Positions 52,827 through 61,888 of a stretch of DNA of 64,000 nt are shown here, one piece after another; positions within the stretch are counted from its first letter, which is position 1, and each line of letters begins with the position of its first letter. The translations under genes were made by a program, and so were the position numbers. Source of the DNA: Microbacterium sp. RU33B (GTDB taxonomy: Bacteria; Actinomycetota; Actinomycetes; Actinomycetales; Microbacteriaceae). The DNA lies in assembly GCF_900155915.1 (NCBI RefSeq), contig NZ_FTPO01000001.1, positions 620,001-684,000 on the forward strand, given 5' to 3'. The notes beneath the pieces were generated by a model. The model made no database searches, had not been told where the DNA came from, and saw only the letters and a program-made list of their open reading frames with translations.

Positions 52827-53192
52827 TCAGTGCGCCGCGTCGTACGCCTCGAGAACGGATGCCGGCACCCGCCCGCGCTCCGACACCGTGTAGCCGTTCT
52901 CCTTCGCCCAGGCCCGCACCGGGCCGAAGTCCTGCTGACCCGTCCGCCGGCGACCCGCGGCCGAGCCGGACGACGAGCCGCGCGACGTCGCCGCGCCCCG
53001 CCCGGCTGAGATCGATCGCGCGGCGGCGACGAACGGCGCCAAGGCGTCGCGCAGCGACCGCGCGTTGTCGTCGGTCAGGTCGATCTCGTACGCGACGCCG
53101 TCGAGCGAGAACAGCACCGTCTCGCCGTCTCCGACCTCGAGGATGGTGCCGTCGAGGTCGTCGACGAGCTGGTGAACGATTCTGCGGGCCAT
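52827..53192 (-). CDS. lsr2: Lsr2 nucleoid-associated protein
   Basis: A 121-residue H-NS-like silencer. The N-terminal dimerisation domain (VHQLVDDLDGT through YEIDLTDDNARSLRDALAPFV) and the C-terminal AT-hook-like DNA-binding domain (VRAWAKENGYTVSERGRVPASVLEAY, containing the RGR core) are both intact. Lsr2 binds AT-rich, often foreign, DNA and is a candidate regulator of the island at 31-43 kb. ATG 53192. Confidence 0.97.
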   Translation of the reverse strand: MARRIVHQLVDDLDGTILEVGDGETVLFSLDGVAYEIDLTDDNARSLRDALAPFVAAARSISAGRGAATSRGSSSGSAAGRRRTGQQDFGPVRAWAKENGYTVSERGRVPASVLEAYDAAH

Positions 53193-53257
53193 GGGGACAC
53201 CCTAGTCAGCGCCTCTCCGACCCGGCTAGAGACCCGATGGTGCGAGTGCGCGCGATG

Positions 53258-54115
53258 TCAGGGCAGCAGGCCCAGCCGGCGGGCGCGGGCGACCGCGGCG
53301 TGGCGCGTCGAGGCATCCAGCTTCGACATCGCGGACTGGAGGTACGACTTCACCGTGCCCTCCTTCAACGACAGCGCCTGGCCGATCTCGGCGTTCGTCG
53401 CGCCGAGGGCGGCGCACGCCAGCACATCCGTCTCGCGCGGCGACAGCCGCACGTCGATGTCGAGCGAGGGCTCGGGGACGTCGCTCGACAGCGCGGCCAA
53501 TCGGCGCTCGAGGTGGGAGAGCCGCTCGCGCAGCGCGGCATCCTGCACGTTCGCGGCGATGCTGCGCAGCTCGGCGAAGCTCTCGCGGAGCTCTTCACGT
53601 GCAGCGCCCGTGACGGCCGAGCCGGACTCGCTCGGAGCGATGAGCGACATGCGCCGATCGACTTCGTCGCGCACCCGCAGCTCGGTCGCCAGCTCGTCGG
53701 CCACGCCGAAGGCCGAGCGTGAGACGTTGTCGCCGATCGGCGCCTGCGACCACGAGCCGCAGTACACGACGCCGCGCGCGCGCCCCGCGACCACCACCGG
53801 AACGGCGAAGAGCGTCGAGATGCCCTCGCCCAGCACGGCGTGGTCGTAGTCGTGCGTGATGCCGCGCGCCGAGCGGTACTCGATCGCCAGGCGCGGCCGC
53901 TTCTCCTCGAAGGCGGCGCCGCCGAGGCCGCGGGTGGCGCGGACGACGAGCGAGTCGAGGAGCTTCGTGCGGGCACCGGTCACGGCGCTGACGTGGATGG
54001 CGCCGTCCTGCTCGTAGCCGCCGAAGGCGACCGGCAGATTCGTGCGCCGCACCAGGTCGTTCACGGCGCGCGCCATCAGGTGCGTATCGGAATCGCTGGT
54101 CGTGGGTGAAATCAC
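53258..54115 (-). CDS. GAF-LuxR transcriptional regulator
   Basis: A 285-residue regulator: GAF-like sensory domain (~20-170), a helical linker, and a C-terminal LuxR-type helix-turn-helix (LSPRETDVLACAALGATNAEIGQALSLKEGTVKSYLQSAMSKLDA). GTG 54115. It is divergent from the DUF485-actP operon, 138 bases apart, and is therefore a likely regulator of acetate uptake, as in related actinobacteria. Confidence 0.88.
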   Translation of the reverse strand: MISPTTSDSDTHLMARAVNDLVRRTNLPVAFGGYEQDGAIHVSAVTGARTKLLDSLVVRATRGLGGAAFEEKRPRLAIEYRSARGITHDYDHAVLGEGISTLFAVPVVVAGRARGVVYCGSWSQAPIGDNVSRSAFGVADELATELRVRDEVDRRMSLIAPSESGSAVTGAAREELRESFAELRSIAANVQDAALRERLSHLERRLAALSSDVPEPSLDIDVRLSPRETDVLACAALGATNAEIGQALSLKEGTVKSYLQSAMSKLDASTRHAAVARARRLGLLP

Positions 54116-54253
54116 GCACTACCTACTTCCGGGGGTGACGGCATCCTCGCCGCGTTCGTAGCGTCGACGATACCATCCGGCACCCGCCCCACAGCGGGCC
54201 GGATTCCCCCGCTGGTGCATCGTCGCACCGCGTGCAGACGGCAAGGAGGCCGC

Positions 54254-54604
54254 ATGTCCGAACCTGTCACCGATTCCGCCCCGCCTGGGCGCATCGACTA
54301 TGTCGCGGTGGAGAACTCGCCGCGGTTCGTCGAACTGAAGAAGAAGCATCGCAGCTTCGTCTTCCCCCTCGCCGTCGCGTTCCTCGTCTGGTACTTCGCG
54401 TTCGTGCTGCTCGCCTCGTTCGCGCCCGAGTTCATGGCGCAGAGGGTGTGGGGCGACATCACGATCGGACTGCTGCTCGGGCTCGGGCAGTTCGTCACGA
54501 CCTTCGTCATCACGATGTGGTACGTCAGCTACGCGAACCGCCGCCTCGACCCGATCTCGTCGGAGATCCGCGGCGAGCTCGAGAAGGTGGAGTCGGGCGC
54601 ATGA
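54254..54604 (+). CDS. DUF485 membrane protein, ActP partner
   Basis: A 116-residue protein with two membrane helices (FVFPLAVAFLVWYFAFVLLA and IGLLLGLGQFVTTFVITMWYV). DUF485 proteins (YjcH-like) are encoded directly before acetate symporters and probably assist them. AAGGAGG precedes ATG 54254. It overlaps actP by four bases (ATGA). Confidence 0.92.
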   Translation: MSEPVTDSAPPGRIDYVAVENSPRFVELKKKHRSFVFPLAVAFLVWYFAFVLLASFAPEFMAQRVWGDITIGLLLGLGQFVTTFVITMWYVSYANRRLDPISSEIRGELEKVESGA

Positions 54605-56223
54605 ACGAACTCCTCGGAGCCGTGCACACGGCCGTGCAGACGGTCGAGAACGATCCGCTGCTGAACATGCTGATCTTCGGCGGCTTCGTCGCCGTGACGC
54701 TCATCATCGTGATCCGCGCGAGCCGCAACAGCAAGACGGCGGCCGACTACTACGCAGCCGGACGCTCGTTCACCGGACCGCAGAACGGCTTCGCGATCTC
54801 CGGCGACTACCTCTCGGCGGCGTCGTTCCTGGGCATCTGCGGCGCGATCGCCATCAACGGGTTCGACGGGTTCCTCTACTCGATCGGATTCCTCGTGGCC
54901 TGGCTGGTCGCGCTGCTGCTCGTCGCCGAGCTCATGCGCAACACCGGGAAGTTCACGATGGCCGACGTGCTGTCGTTCCGCCTCAAGCAGGGGCCGGTGC
55001 GGATGGCCGCGGCCATCACGACCCTCGCGGTGTGCTTCTTCTATCTGCTCGCGCAGATGGCGGGAGCCGGTGGACTCGTGTCGCTGCTGCTCGGCATCGA
55101 CGACAGGCTCGGGCAGTCGCTCGTCGTCGCGGTCGTGGGCGTCCTCATGGTGGTGTACGTCCTCGTGGGCGGCATGAAGGGCACCACCTGGGTGCAGATC
55201 GTGAAGGCGTTCCTCCTCATCGGCGGCGCGCTCGTCATGACGATCTGGGTGCTGGCGATCAACGGGTTCAACCTCAACACGCTGCTCGAGAGCGCCGTCG
55301 CCGCCTCCACCACCGATCCGAAGGACGCGATCCTCGGGCCCGGGCTGCAGTACGGCAAGAACCCGTGGGACTTCATCTCCCTCGCGATCGCCCTCGTGCT
55401 CGGCACCGCGGGACTCCCGCACGTGCTCATGCGCTTCTACACCGTTCCGACGGCCAAGGAGGCGCGTCGCTCGGTCGTGTGGGCGATCTGGCTGATCGGC
55501 CTGTTCTACCTCCTGACGCTCGTCCTGGGCTACGGTGCCGGGGCGCTCGTCGGGCCGGAGACGATCAAGGCGGCACCGGGCGGGGTCAATTCCGCCGCAC
55601 CGCTGCTCGCGCAGGCGCTCGGCGGACCGTGGCTCATGGGTCTCATCTCCGCCGTCGCGTTCGCGACGATCCTCGCGGTCGTGGCGGGTCTGGCGATCAC
55701 CGCGGCGGCGTCGTTCGCACACGACATCTACGCCAACGTCATCAAGAAGGGCAACGTCCCGCCGGACGGCGAGGTCAAGGTCGCACGCCGCACCGTCATC
55801 GTGATCGGCGTGCTCGCGATCCTCGGCGGCATCGGCGTGCAGGGCCAGAACGTGGCGTTCCTCGTGGCGCTCGCGTTCGCCGTGGCGGCGTCGGCGAACC
55901 TTCCGACGATCCTGTATTCCCTGTTCTGGCGGAGGTTCACCACGCGCGGAGCGGTGTGGAGCATGTACGGCGGTCTCATCGCCGCCGTCGGCCTCATCAT
56001 CCTCTCGCCCGTGTTCTGGGGCACGGAGACGAGCGTGTTCAAGAACGTCGGAGTGGCGATCTGGCCGCTCAACAACCCGGGCATCGTGTCGATCCCGCTT
56101 GGCTTCTTCCTCGGGTGGCTCGGTTCGGTGACCTCTCGCGCGAAGGAGAGCCCGGAGAAGGCGGCGGAGATGGATGTGCGCTCGCTGACCGGATACGGCG
56201 CCGAGAAGGCGGTCGAACACTAG
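54601..56223 (+). CDS. actP: Cation/acetate symporter ActP
   Basis: This 540-residue sodium:solute symporter-family protein has about 13 membrane helices: AADYYAAGRSFTGPQNGFAISGDYLSAASFLG near the N-terminus, GLPHVLMRFYTVPTAKEARRS, and GLAITAAASFAHDIYANV. These are characteristic of ActP/MctC, which imports acetate and related short acids. ATG 54601 is coupled to DUF485. Confidence 0.93.
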   Translation: MNELLGAVHTAVQTVENDPLLNMLIFGGFVAVTLIIVIRASRNSKTAADYYAAGRSFTGPQNGFAISGDYLSAASFLGICGAIAINGFDGFLYSIGFLVAWLVALLLVAELMRNTGKFTMADVLSFRLKQGPVRMAAAITTLAVCFFYLLAQMAGAGGLVSLLLGIDDRLGQSLVVAVVGVLMVVYVLVGGMKGTTWVQIVKAFLLIGGALVMTIWVLAINGFNLNTLLESAVAASTTDPKDAILGPGLQYGKNPWDFISLAIALVLGTAGLPHVLMRFYTVPTAKEARRSVVWAIWLIGLFYLLTLVLGYGAGALVGPETIKAAPGGVNSAAPLLAQALGGPWLMGLISAVAFATILAVVAGLAITAAASFAHDIYANVIKKGNVPPDGEVKVARRTVIVIGVLAILGGIGVQGQNVAFLVALAFAVAASANLPTILYSLFWRRFTTRGAVWSMYGGLIAAVGLIILSPVFWGTETSVFKNVGVAIWPLNNPGIVSIPLGFFLGWLGSVTSRAKESPEKAAEMDVRSLTGYGAEKAVEH

Positions 56224-56237
56224 GCCGGTGCACATAC

Positions 56238-56283
56238 ACGCGGCCCCGGGTGGGGAGGGAGACCTCCCGTCCCGGGGCCGCGT
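56238..56283. terminator. Bidirectional terminator after actP
   Basis: A long stem starting ACGCGGCCCCGGG (56238-56250) with CCCGGGGCCGCGT (56271-56283), continued by an inner GGAGG/CCTCC pair. Confidence 0.88.
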
Positions 56284-56298
56284 TCGCGTGCCGGCGGC

Positions 56299-56823
56299 CT
56301 ACTCGCCGGCGCCGCGGGCCTCGGTCGACTGCTCGAGGTCGACGAGGAGCCGCTTGATCTCGGGATGCCCGCCGTACTCGCCCAGGGAGCCGTCGGAGCG
56401 GACGACGCGGTGCACAGGCACGACGAGGGAGAACGGTGTGGTGGCGCAGGCCGTGCCCACCGCGCGGGCCGCCCCGGGACTCCCCGCCGCGATGGCCACC
56501 TCGCCGTAGCTCGCGGTCTCGCCGTACGGGATGTCGCGCACGGCTTCGAGCGCCGCGCGCGTGAATCCGCGTACCAGCCGCCAATCGAGGACGACGTCGA
56601 AGCCGCGCCGCGCACCGGCGAAGTACTCGTCGAGCTGTTCGTCGACGTCGCCGCCCGCCGACTCGTCGTGCTCGGGAACGGCGTGCAGCGCGAGCGCCAG
56701 GCGTTCGATCTCGACGCCCAGAGGTGCGCGCAGCGGATGGAGGGTCACGATGCCCTCGTCGGTGGCGACGATGAGGATGTCGCCCACGGGCGACGGGTGC
56801 ACGCGGTACGCGGTGGAGGTCAT
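56299..56823 (-). CDS. Ogt-family alkyltransferase homologue lacking the catalytic cysteine
   Basis: The 174-residue protein has the O6-alkylguanine-DNA alkyltransferase fold: IPYGETASYGEVA, the Arg finger in GAARAVGTA, and a C-terminal GSLGEYGG. The active-site motif P-C-H-R is PVHRVV: residue 137 is Val (codon GTG), and the helix-capping Asn of N-P is Thr. It cannot transfer alkyl groups to itself in the usual way. Alkyltransferase-like proteins have Trp at this place and recruit excision repair; this may be a variant of that idea. GAGG 9 bases before ATG 56823 decides the start. Confidence 0.85.
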   Translation of the reverse strand: MTSTAYRVHPSPVGDILIVATDEGIVTLHPLRAPLGVEIERLALALHAVPEHDESAGGDVDEQLDEYFAGARRGFDVVLDWRLVRGFTRAALEAVRDIPYGETASYGEVAIAAGSPGAARAVGTACATTPFSLVVPVHRVVRSDGSLGEYGGHPEIKRLLVDLEQSTEARGAGE

Positions 56824-56990
56824 GCGATCCATCCTCGTGGGGTGTCGCGCCGTCCGCGGGGGAGACCTCCGGAACGGGGGACAGCCGACCCCGCGAGCGC
56901 GGTGGGGAGGAACGGCCGGTCACCCGGCGTGTCGGGCAATACCGCGAAACTCGGCCGGGATGCGGGGGAGCGGCGCGGTCGGCGCTTAGG

Positions 56991-59900
56991 GTGACTCGTG
57001 TGTGGCGAGCAGATGGCAGCGCCGTGATCGGCGACGAGGTTGCCGGGTCCGCGGCATCCGTACTCCCCGGTGATCTCGGACTCTCCGACCCCGGGGTGAC
57101 CGTGGTGCACGTCGCCGAGCCCGAGCGCGACCGACTGAGGCAGCTCTCCGCCGATCTCGGCGGCCGCTCGACGCTCCTGCACGTCGACGACACCGCCGAC
57201 GCCGGCATCGAGATCACGAAGGCGCACCCGGGCAGTCTGCCGCAGTTCCTCACGGGGCGCTCGACGCTCCTCTCCAACCTCTTCCGCGACGAAGTCGCGC
57301 TGCGCAACGCCCATCTCGCCGCCGAGCGCATCACCGCGAAGAACGTCGAACTGCGCACGGCCCGGGGCATCGAGGCCGTGTTCCTCGCTGTCGGACTCGC
57401 CTCGTGGAGCATCGGCGGGCTGTCGTGCACGGCTCCCGTGCTGCTGCGCCCTCTCGCGATCCGTCGCCACCACGCCGACTTCGAAGTGAAGCTGCACGGT
57501 GCGTTCACGATCAACCCCGAGCTCGTCCGCGCGCTGCGCACGCACCTCGGTGTGGAGCTCGACGGCGCGGAGCTGGCGGCCCTCGCCTACGACGGCGGGG
57601 TGTTCAAGCCGCAGCCCGTGATCGACCGGCTCCGGGCGCTCACGGCATCCGTCGACACGTTCACCGTTCACCCGCGCCTCGTCGTGTCGACCTTCGCCGA
57701 TGTCGGGGCAGGGATGGCCCGCGATGCCGCCGACCTCGACCACCCCGTGCTCAACGCGCTGGCGGGGCACCCCGACGACCGCGAAGCGCTCGCCCTCCGA
57801 CGCGACGAGCCCGCGCGCACCAACCCCGACGAGCGCTCGCCGGCCGCCGACACGCTGCTGCTCGACGCCGACGCCGAGCAGGAGGGCGTGCTGGCCCGCA
57901 TCGGTGCCGGCCACTCGCTCGCCGTGCACACGCTCCCGGGCACGGGCGGAACGCAGACGGTCATCAATGCCCTCGGCTCGCTCGTGGCCGACGGCAAGCG
58001 GGTGCTCGTCGTGAGCGCGCGCCGCTCGACGCTCGAAGGCATCCGTCATCGCCTCGACGGCATCGGCCTCGGCGGCCTCGCCGTGTCGCCCCGGCACCTG
58101 CAGCGCGACCTCATCCGCGCGATCGGCCGCAACGAGAAGGCCGAGAAGCCGAAGGTGTCCGATATCGACGGCGCCCTCGTGCGGCTGCGCGGCGTCCTGC
58201 GCGACTACCGCGGCGCCGTCACGGTGCAGCATCCGGGGCTCGGGGTCTCGGTCCTCGACATCCTGCGGACTCTCTCGACCCTGACCGGGGCGAGCGCCCC
58301 GGCGACGCAGACCCGCTTCGACCTTCCCACTCTCGAGCGCCTCGCCGGCGCCCGCAGCGCCGCCGTCGACAAGCTCACCGCCGCGGCACGCCTCGGCGAG
58401 TTCCGCTTCGGCCCCGACGACTCGCCCTGGTACGGCGTGTCGTTCGCCACGACGCAGGATGCCCGCGCCGCCCACTCGCTCGCCTCGTCGCTGCACCGCC
58501 GCGACCTCCCCGCACTTCTCGAGCGCGGGTACGAGCTGATCGGCCAGACGCGCATGCGTCCGTTCGCGACGGTCGCCCAGCTGGGGGAGTACCTGCGCCT
58601 GCTGCAGGGCATCCGCGATTCGCTCGACCGCTTCAGCCCGACCGTGTTCGAGCGGCCGCTGGTCGAGCTCATCCAGGCCCACGGCAGCCGGCGCGACGCC
58701 CCCGACATGAGCGGGGCCAACCGGCGCAGGCTCAAGCGGCTCACGAAGGAGTATGTGCGCCCGGGCGTGCACATCGTCGACATGCACGAAGCGCTCGTGC
58801 GCATCCAGCACCAGCGCACCGAGTGGCAGAAGGTCGCGGCGCAGGGCGTCACCCCTGAAGTGCCGACCGGGCTCGCCGACGTGCTCGTCGCATGGCAGCG
58901 CGTCGACGCCGATCTGGCCGCTCTCGACGGAGTGCTCTCGCGGTCGGGCACGTCGCGCCTCGCGCAGCAGCCCGTCGCGCGCCTCGTGCGCATCCTGGCG
59001 GGACTGGCCGCCGAATCCGACGTGTTCGACAACCTCGTCGAGCGCGCGACCCTGCGCGCGGAGCTCGCCGACCTCGGTCTCGAGCCCCTGCTCACCGAGC
59101 TCTCCGTGCGCCACGTGCCCGAAGACGAGGTGCGGGCCGAGCTCGAGTACGCCTGGTGGCAATCGGCGCTCGAGCACCTGCTGCGCAGCGACCGCGCGCT
59201 CCTCGGCGCGAACACCTCCGTCGTCGACCGGCTCGAGCGCGACTACCGCCTCGTCGATCAGGCGCACGCCGCGGCATCCGGGCCCCTGCTCGCCTCGCAG
59301 CTGGCCACCCAGTGGCGCATCGCGATCGTCGACGAACCGGCCGAGGCGACGGCGCTGAAGCAGGCGATCAAGCGCGGCGGTGCGACGGCCTCCGAGATGC
59401 ACGCCGTGGCCCCGCGGGTCATGCGCGTTATCGCTCCGGTGTGGATCGCGTCGCCGTACGACGTGCCCGAGATCCCCGACGACCTCGAGTTCGACGTCGT
59501 GCTGATCGCCGACGCCGCCGCCCTCTGCCTCGCCGAAGCCGCCCCCGCGCTCCGCCGCGCACGTCAGGTCGTCGTCTTCGGCGACCCGGTCACCCAGCGT
59601 CCGACGCCGTTCCGCGTCGCGAGCGGCCCGGCCCCCGCGCCCGGCACGGTCGACGACCCCGAGGCCCTGCCCTTCGACGATGTGAGCGTGTTCGAGCGCC
59701 TCGCCGAGATCGTGCCGGTGGCGACCCTGACGCGCAGCTACCGCGCGGGCGGAGAAGACCTCGCCGAACTCGTCAACGACGCGTTCTACGGCGGCGAGAT
59801 CGTGTCGCTGCCGTGGGCCGGCTCGTACCTCGGACGCGGCAGCCTCAGCGTCGACTACGTCGAAGGCGGCATGGGTGCGCCCGACCCCATCACGGGAGCG

Positions 59901-60734
59901 GTCGAGAGCCCGGATGCCGAGGTCGCCCGTGTCGTGACGCTCGTCGTGGAGCACGCCGTCAACCGCGGCTCCGAATCGCTCATGGTGGTCACCGCGAGCT
60001 CGAAGCACGCGGAGCGCATCCGCGGTGCCGTCGAGGCCGCCTTCGCCGGGCGCTCGGACGTGGCCGACTTCGTCTCGCGCGACACCGCCGAGCCGCTCGC
60101 CGTGCTGACCCTCGAAGAGTCCGTGGCCGAGAGTCGCGACCGCGTGATCTTCTCCCTCGGCTTCGGCCTCACCAAGCACGGTCGGGTGCTGAGCGACTTC
60201 GGAGACCTGTCGACCCCCGACGGCGAACGCCTGCTCACCGTCGGGATGACGCGCGCGCGTCGCTCGATGGTCATCGTGTCGTCGATCCGGCCGTCGGCCT
60301 TCGACGAAGGACGCCTCGAGCACGGGGCCGCGACGCTCATGGGCATCCTGGGGGGGCTCGCCGCTCGAGCCCGCGAGGCCCGCCTCGAAGACCTCGCCGA
60401 CCCGCTCACGCTCATCCTCGCCCGCGAGCTGCGGCGCCTCGGGATCGCGGTCGACGTGGACTACCGAGGACTCCTTCCGCTCGTCGCCCAGCACGGCGGG
60501 AAGGCCGTCGTCGTCGAGAGCGACCCGGAGACGACGGGTGACTCGCTGCGCGAATCGCTGCGGCTGCGCCCTCAGATCCTCCGCCGCCTCGGCTGGCACT
60601 ACGTGCGCGTGCACTCGTTCGATCTCTACAGCGATCCGGCTGCCGTCGCGAGACGCATCGCCGCCATGCTCGGCCTGTCGGAGGACACGCCGACCGTCGA
60701 CACGGAGACCAAGCCCATCGATGCCGGCGAGTGA
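56991..60734 (+). CDS. Large superfamily-1 helicase-like protein with C-terminal nuclease-like domain
   Basis: A 1247-residue protein. It follows the large actinobacterial AAA_11/AAA_12 helicase plan but with altered motifs: the Walker A region reads PGTGGTQTV (~residues 315-323), with Gly where the Lys is expected, and motif II VVLIADAAAL lacks the DEAS acid pair. Motif III VVVFGDPVTQRP and the C-terminal VGMTRARRSMVIV are preserved. The end (VDVDYRGLLPLVAQHGGKAVVVESD, LRRLGWHYVRVHSFDLYSDP) is the Vsr/DUF559-like nuclease fold seen in this group. GTG 56991. ATPase activity is doubtful. Confidence 0.82.
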   Translation: MTRVWRADGSAVIGDEVAGSAASVLPGDLGLSDPGVTVVHVAEPERDRLRQLSADLGGRSTLLHVDDTADAGIEITKAHPGSLPQFLTGRSTLLSNLFRDEVALRNAHLAAERITAKNVELRTARGIEAVFLAVGLASWSIGGLSCTAPVLLRPLAIRRHHADFEVKLHGAFTINPELVRALRTHLGVELDGAELAALAYDGGVFKPQPVIDRLRALTASVDTFTVHPRLVVSTFADVGAGMARDAADLDHPVLNALAGHPDDREALALRRDEPARTNPDERSPAADTLLLDADAEQEGVLARIGAGHSLAVHTLPGTGGTQTVINALGSLVADGKRVLVVSARRSTLEGIRHRLDGIGLGGLAVSPRHLQRDLIRAIGRNEKAEKPKVSDIDGALVRLRGVLRDYRGAVTVQHPGLGVSVLDILRTLSTLTGASAPATQTRFDLPTLERLAGARSAAVDKLTAAARLGEFRFGPDDSPWYGVSFATTQDARAAHSLASSLHRRDLPALLERGYELIGQTRMRPFATVAQLGEYLRLLQGIRDSLDRFSPTVFERPLVELIQAHGSRRDAPDMSGANRRRLKRLTKEYVRPGVHIVDMHEALVRIQHQRTEWQKVAAQGVTPEVPTGLADVLVAWQRVDADLAALDGVLSRSGTSRLAQQPVARLVRILAGLAAESDVFDNLVERATLRAELADLGLEPLLTELSVRHVPEDEVRAELEYAWWQSALEHLLRSDRALLGANTSVVDRLERDYRLVDQAHAAASGPLLASQLATQWRIAIVDEPAEATALKQAIKRGGATASEMHAVAPRVMRVIAPVWIASPYDVPEIPDDLEFDVVLIADAAALCLAEAAPALRRARQVVVFGDPVTQRPTPFRVASGPAPAPGTVDDPEALPFDDVSVFERLAEIVPVATLTRSYRAGGEDLAELVNDAFYGGEIVSLPWAGSYLGRGSLSVDYVEGGMGAPDPITGAVESPDAEVARVVTLVVEHAVNRGSESLMVVTASSKHAERIRGAVEAAFAGRSDVADFVSRDTAEPLAVLTLEESVAESRDRVIFSLGFGLTKHGRVLSDFGDLSTPDGERLLTVGMTRARRSMVIVSSIRPSAFDEGRLEHGAATLMGILGGLAARAREARLEDLADPLTLILARELRRLGIAVDVDYRGLLPLVAQHGGKAVVVESDPETTGDSLRESLRLRPQILRRLGWHYVRVHSFDLYSDPAAVARRIAAMLGLSEDTPTVDTETKPIDAGE

Positions 60735-60936
60735 CGACACCGAGCCCCCGGCCGTCCCGCGTCAGCGCATCGAGCGCGTTCGCGGTGCACGGCGGGCGAA
60801 GCTGACCCCGGTGGAGGGCACGATCACCGATTTCGCGGACGGTGACGACGTGCCGGATGCCGCGGCTCCCACGGCATCCGGGACTGCCGGTCCGAACGAC
60901 GAGCAGCTGCGACGGGACGTCCCGCCGCACTACTGA
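60721..60936 (+). CDS. Small conserved protein, unknown
   Basis: A 71-residue protein with a basic centre (RQRIERVRGARRAKLTPVEG) and a disordered acidic end DEQLRRDVPPHY. ATG 60721 overlaps the helicase-like gene by 14 bases, so it is translated with it. No family known. Confidence 0.7.
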   Translation: MPASDDTEPPAVPRQRIERVRGARRAKLTPVEGTITDFADGDDVPDAAAPTASGTAGPNDEQLRRDVPPHY

Positions 60937-60960
60937 CTACGGCGCGGAAGACGTTCGTGT

Positions 60961-61041
60961 TCGCAACTCCTCAAGATCTCGACATCCCGGGCGCGTCCGG
61001 ACGAGACACGCCGTCACGACACCGTCGTTGAGGAGTTGCGA
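60961..61041. repeat. 81-base palindromic-end element
   Basis: Perfect 14-base terminal inverted repeats TCGCAACTCCTCAA (60961-60974) and TTGAGGAGTTGCGA (61028-61041) enclose 53 bases with an inner CCCGGG/CCGG palindrome. It lies in the 147-base gap before mscL. The form is that of a REP-like or miniature element, not a terminator. Confidence 0.65.
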
Positions 61042-61083
61042 GCCGTCATGGCGACCGGATGCTGCGCCGCTGCGGCCCAGGAC

Positions 61084-61521
61084 TCAGGGAGCGGGCGGCG
61101 TGGTGCTGACCGAGGAGCCGGTCTGCTTCTCGAGCAGATCGCGGATCTGCGTGAGCAGCTCCTGCTCGGTCGGCGCCTTCGCGCCCTCGTCCTCCGAGAC
61201 GCCGGCCTTGGCCGCAGCGCGCTCCTTGAAGTGGTTCATCGGGAGGACGAAGACGAAGTAGACGACGACCGCGACCGCGAGGAAGCTGATGACCGCGTTC
61301 AGGAGGCCGCCGATGGGGAACGTGACCGGTCCCCAGATTCCGTTGACCGTCGGTCCGACGTTGCCGCTTTCGTCGGCCTGCCACACGAGCTTGATGATCG
61401 GCTCGATGATGCTGGCCACGACGGCGTTGACGAGTGCGGTGAACGCCGCGCCGATGACGACAGCGACCGCGAGGTCGATGACGTTGCCCCGCATGATGAA
61501 GTCTTTGAAGCCCTGGATCAC
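61084..61521 (-). CDS. mscL: Large-conductance mechanosensitive channel MscL
   Basis: MscL opens under membrane tension to release solutes on osmotic downshock. The 145-residue protein has the N-terminal FKDFIMRGNVIDLAVAVVIGAAFTALVNAVV pore helix, a periplasmic loop, the second helix and a cytoplasmic helix with TEQELLTQIRDLL. GTG 61521 follows GGGG. 34 bases after FmdB. Confidence 0.96.
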   Translation of the reverse strand: MIQGFKDFIMRGNVIDLAVAVVIGAAFTALVNAVVASIIEPIIKLVWQADESGNVGPTVNGIWGPVTFPIGGLLNAVISFLAVAVVVYFVFVLPMNHFKERAAAKAGVSEDEGAKAPTEQELLTQIRDLLEKQTGSSVSTTPPAP

Positions 61522-61555
61522 GAGCTGCCCCCTTGAAATCTCCGGCCTGGACGGC

Positions 61556-61870
61556 CTATGAACCCGACGACGCGGGAGAAGCCTTCGCTTCAGACTTCGA
61601 TGATGCCGAAGATGAGGAGGAGTCGCCACCCGACGAGCCGCCTGTCGACGAGCCGCCGGTCGACGAGCCGGAGCCGGCGGTCGAGCCCGCCGCCGCGCGG
61701 GAGTCGGTGCGGTAGAAGCCCGATCCGTTGAACGTCACGCCGATCGAGCCGTACTCCTTGCGCAGCGCGCCGCCGCATTCGGGGCATTCGGTCAGCGTCG
61801 GATCGGCGAAGGACTGCACCGCGTCGAAGCGGTGTCCGCACTGCTTGCAGGCGTAGGCGTAGGTGGGCAT
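61556..61870 (-). CDS. FmdB-family zinc-ribbon protein
   Basis: A 104-residue protein: the FmdB zinc ribbon (MPTYAYACKQCGHRFDAVQSF, then ECPECGG; four cysteines) and a Ser/Gly-rich low-complexity tail encoded by short tandem repeats. The family is thought to be regulatory but this is not proven. ATG 61870. Confidence 0.9.
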   Translation of the reverse strand: MPTYAYACKQCGHRFDAVQSFADPTLTECPECGGALRKEYGSIGVTFNGSGFYRTDSRAAAGSTAGSGSSTGGSSTGGSSGGDSSSSSASSKSEAKASPASSGS

Positions 61871-61888
61871 GAGCTTCCTGTGGTGGGA

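Noticed and set aside
56820..60740. A 1306-codon frame antisense to the large helicase
   Set aside because: Same artefact; no start context, no recognisable domains.
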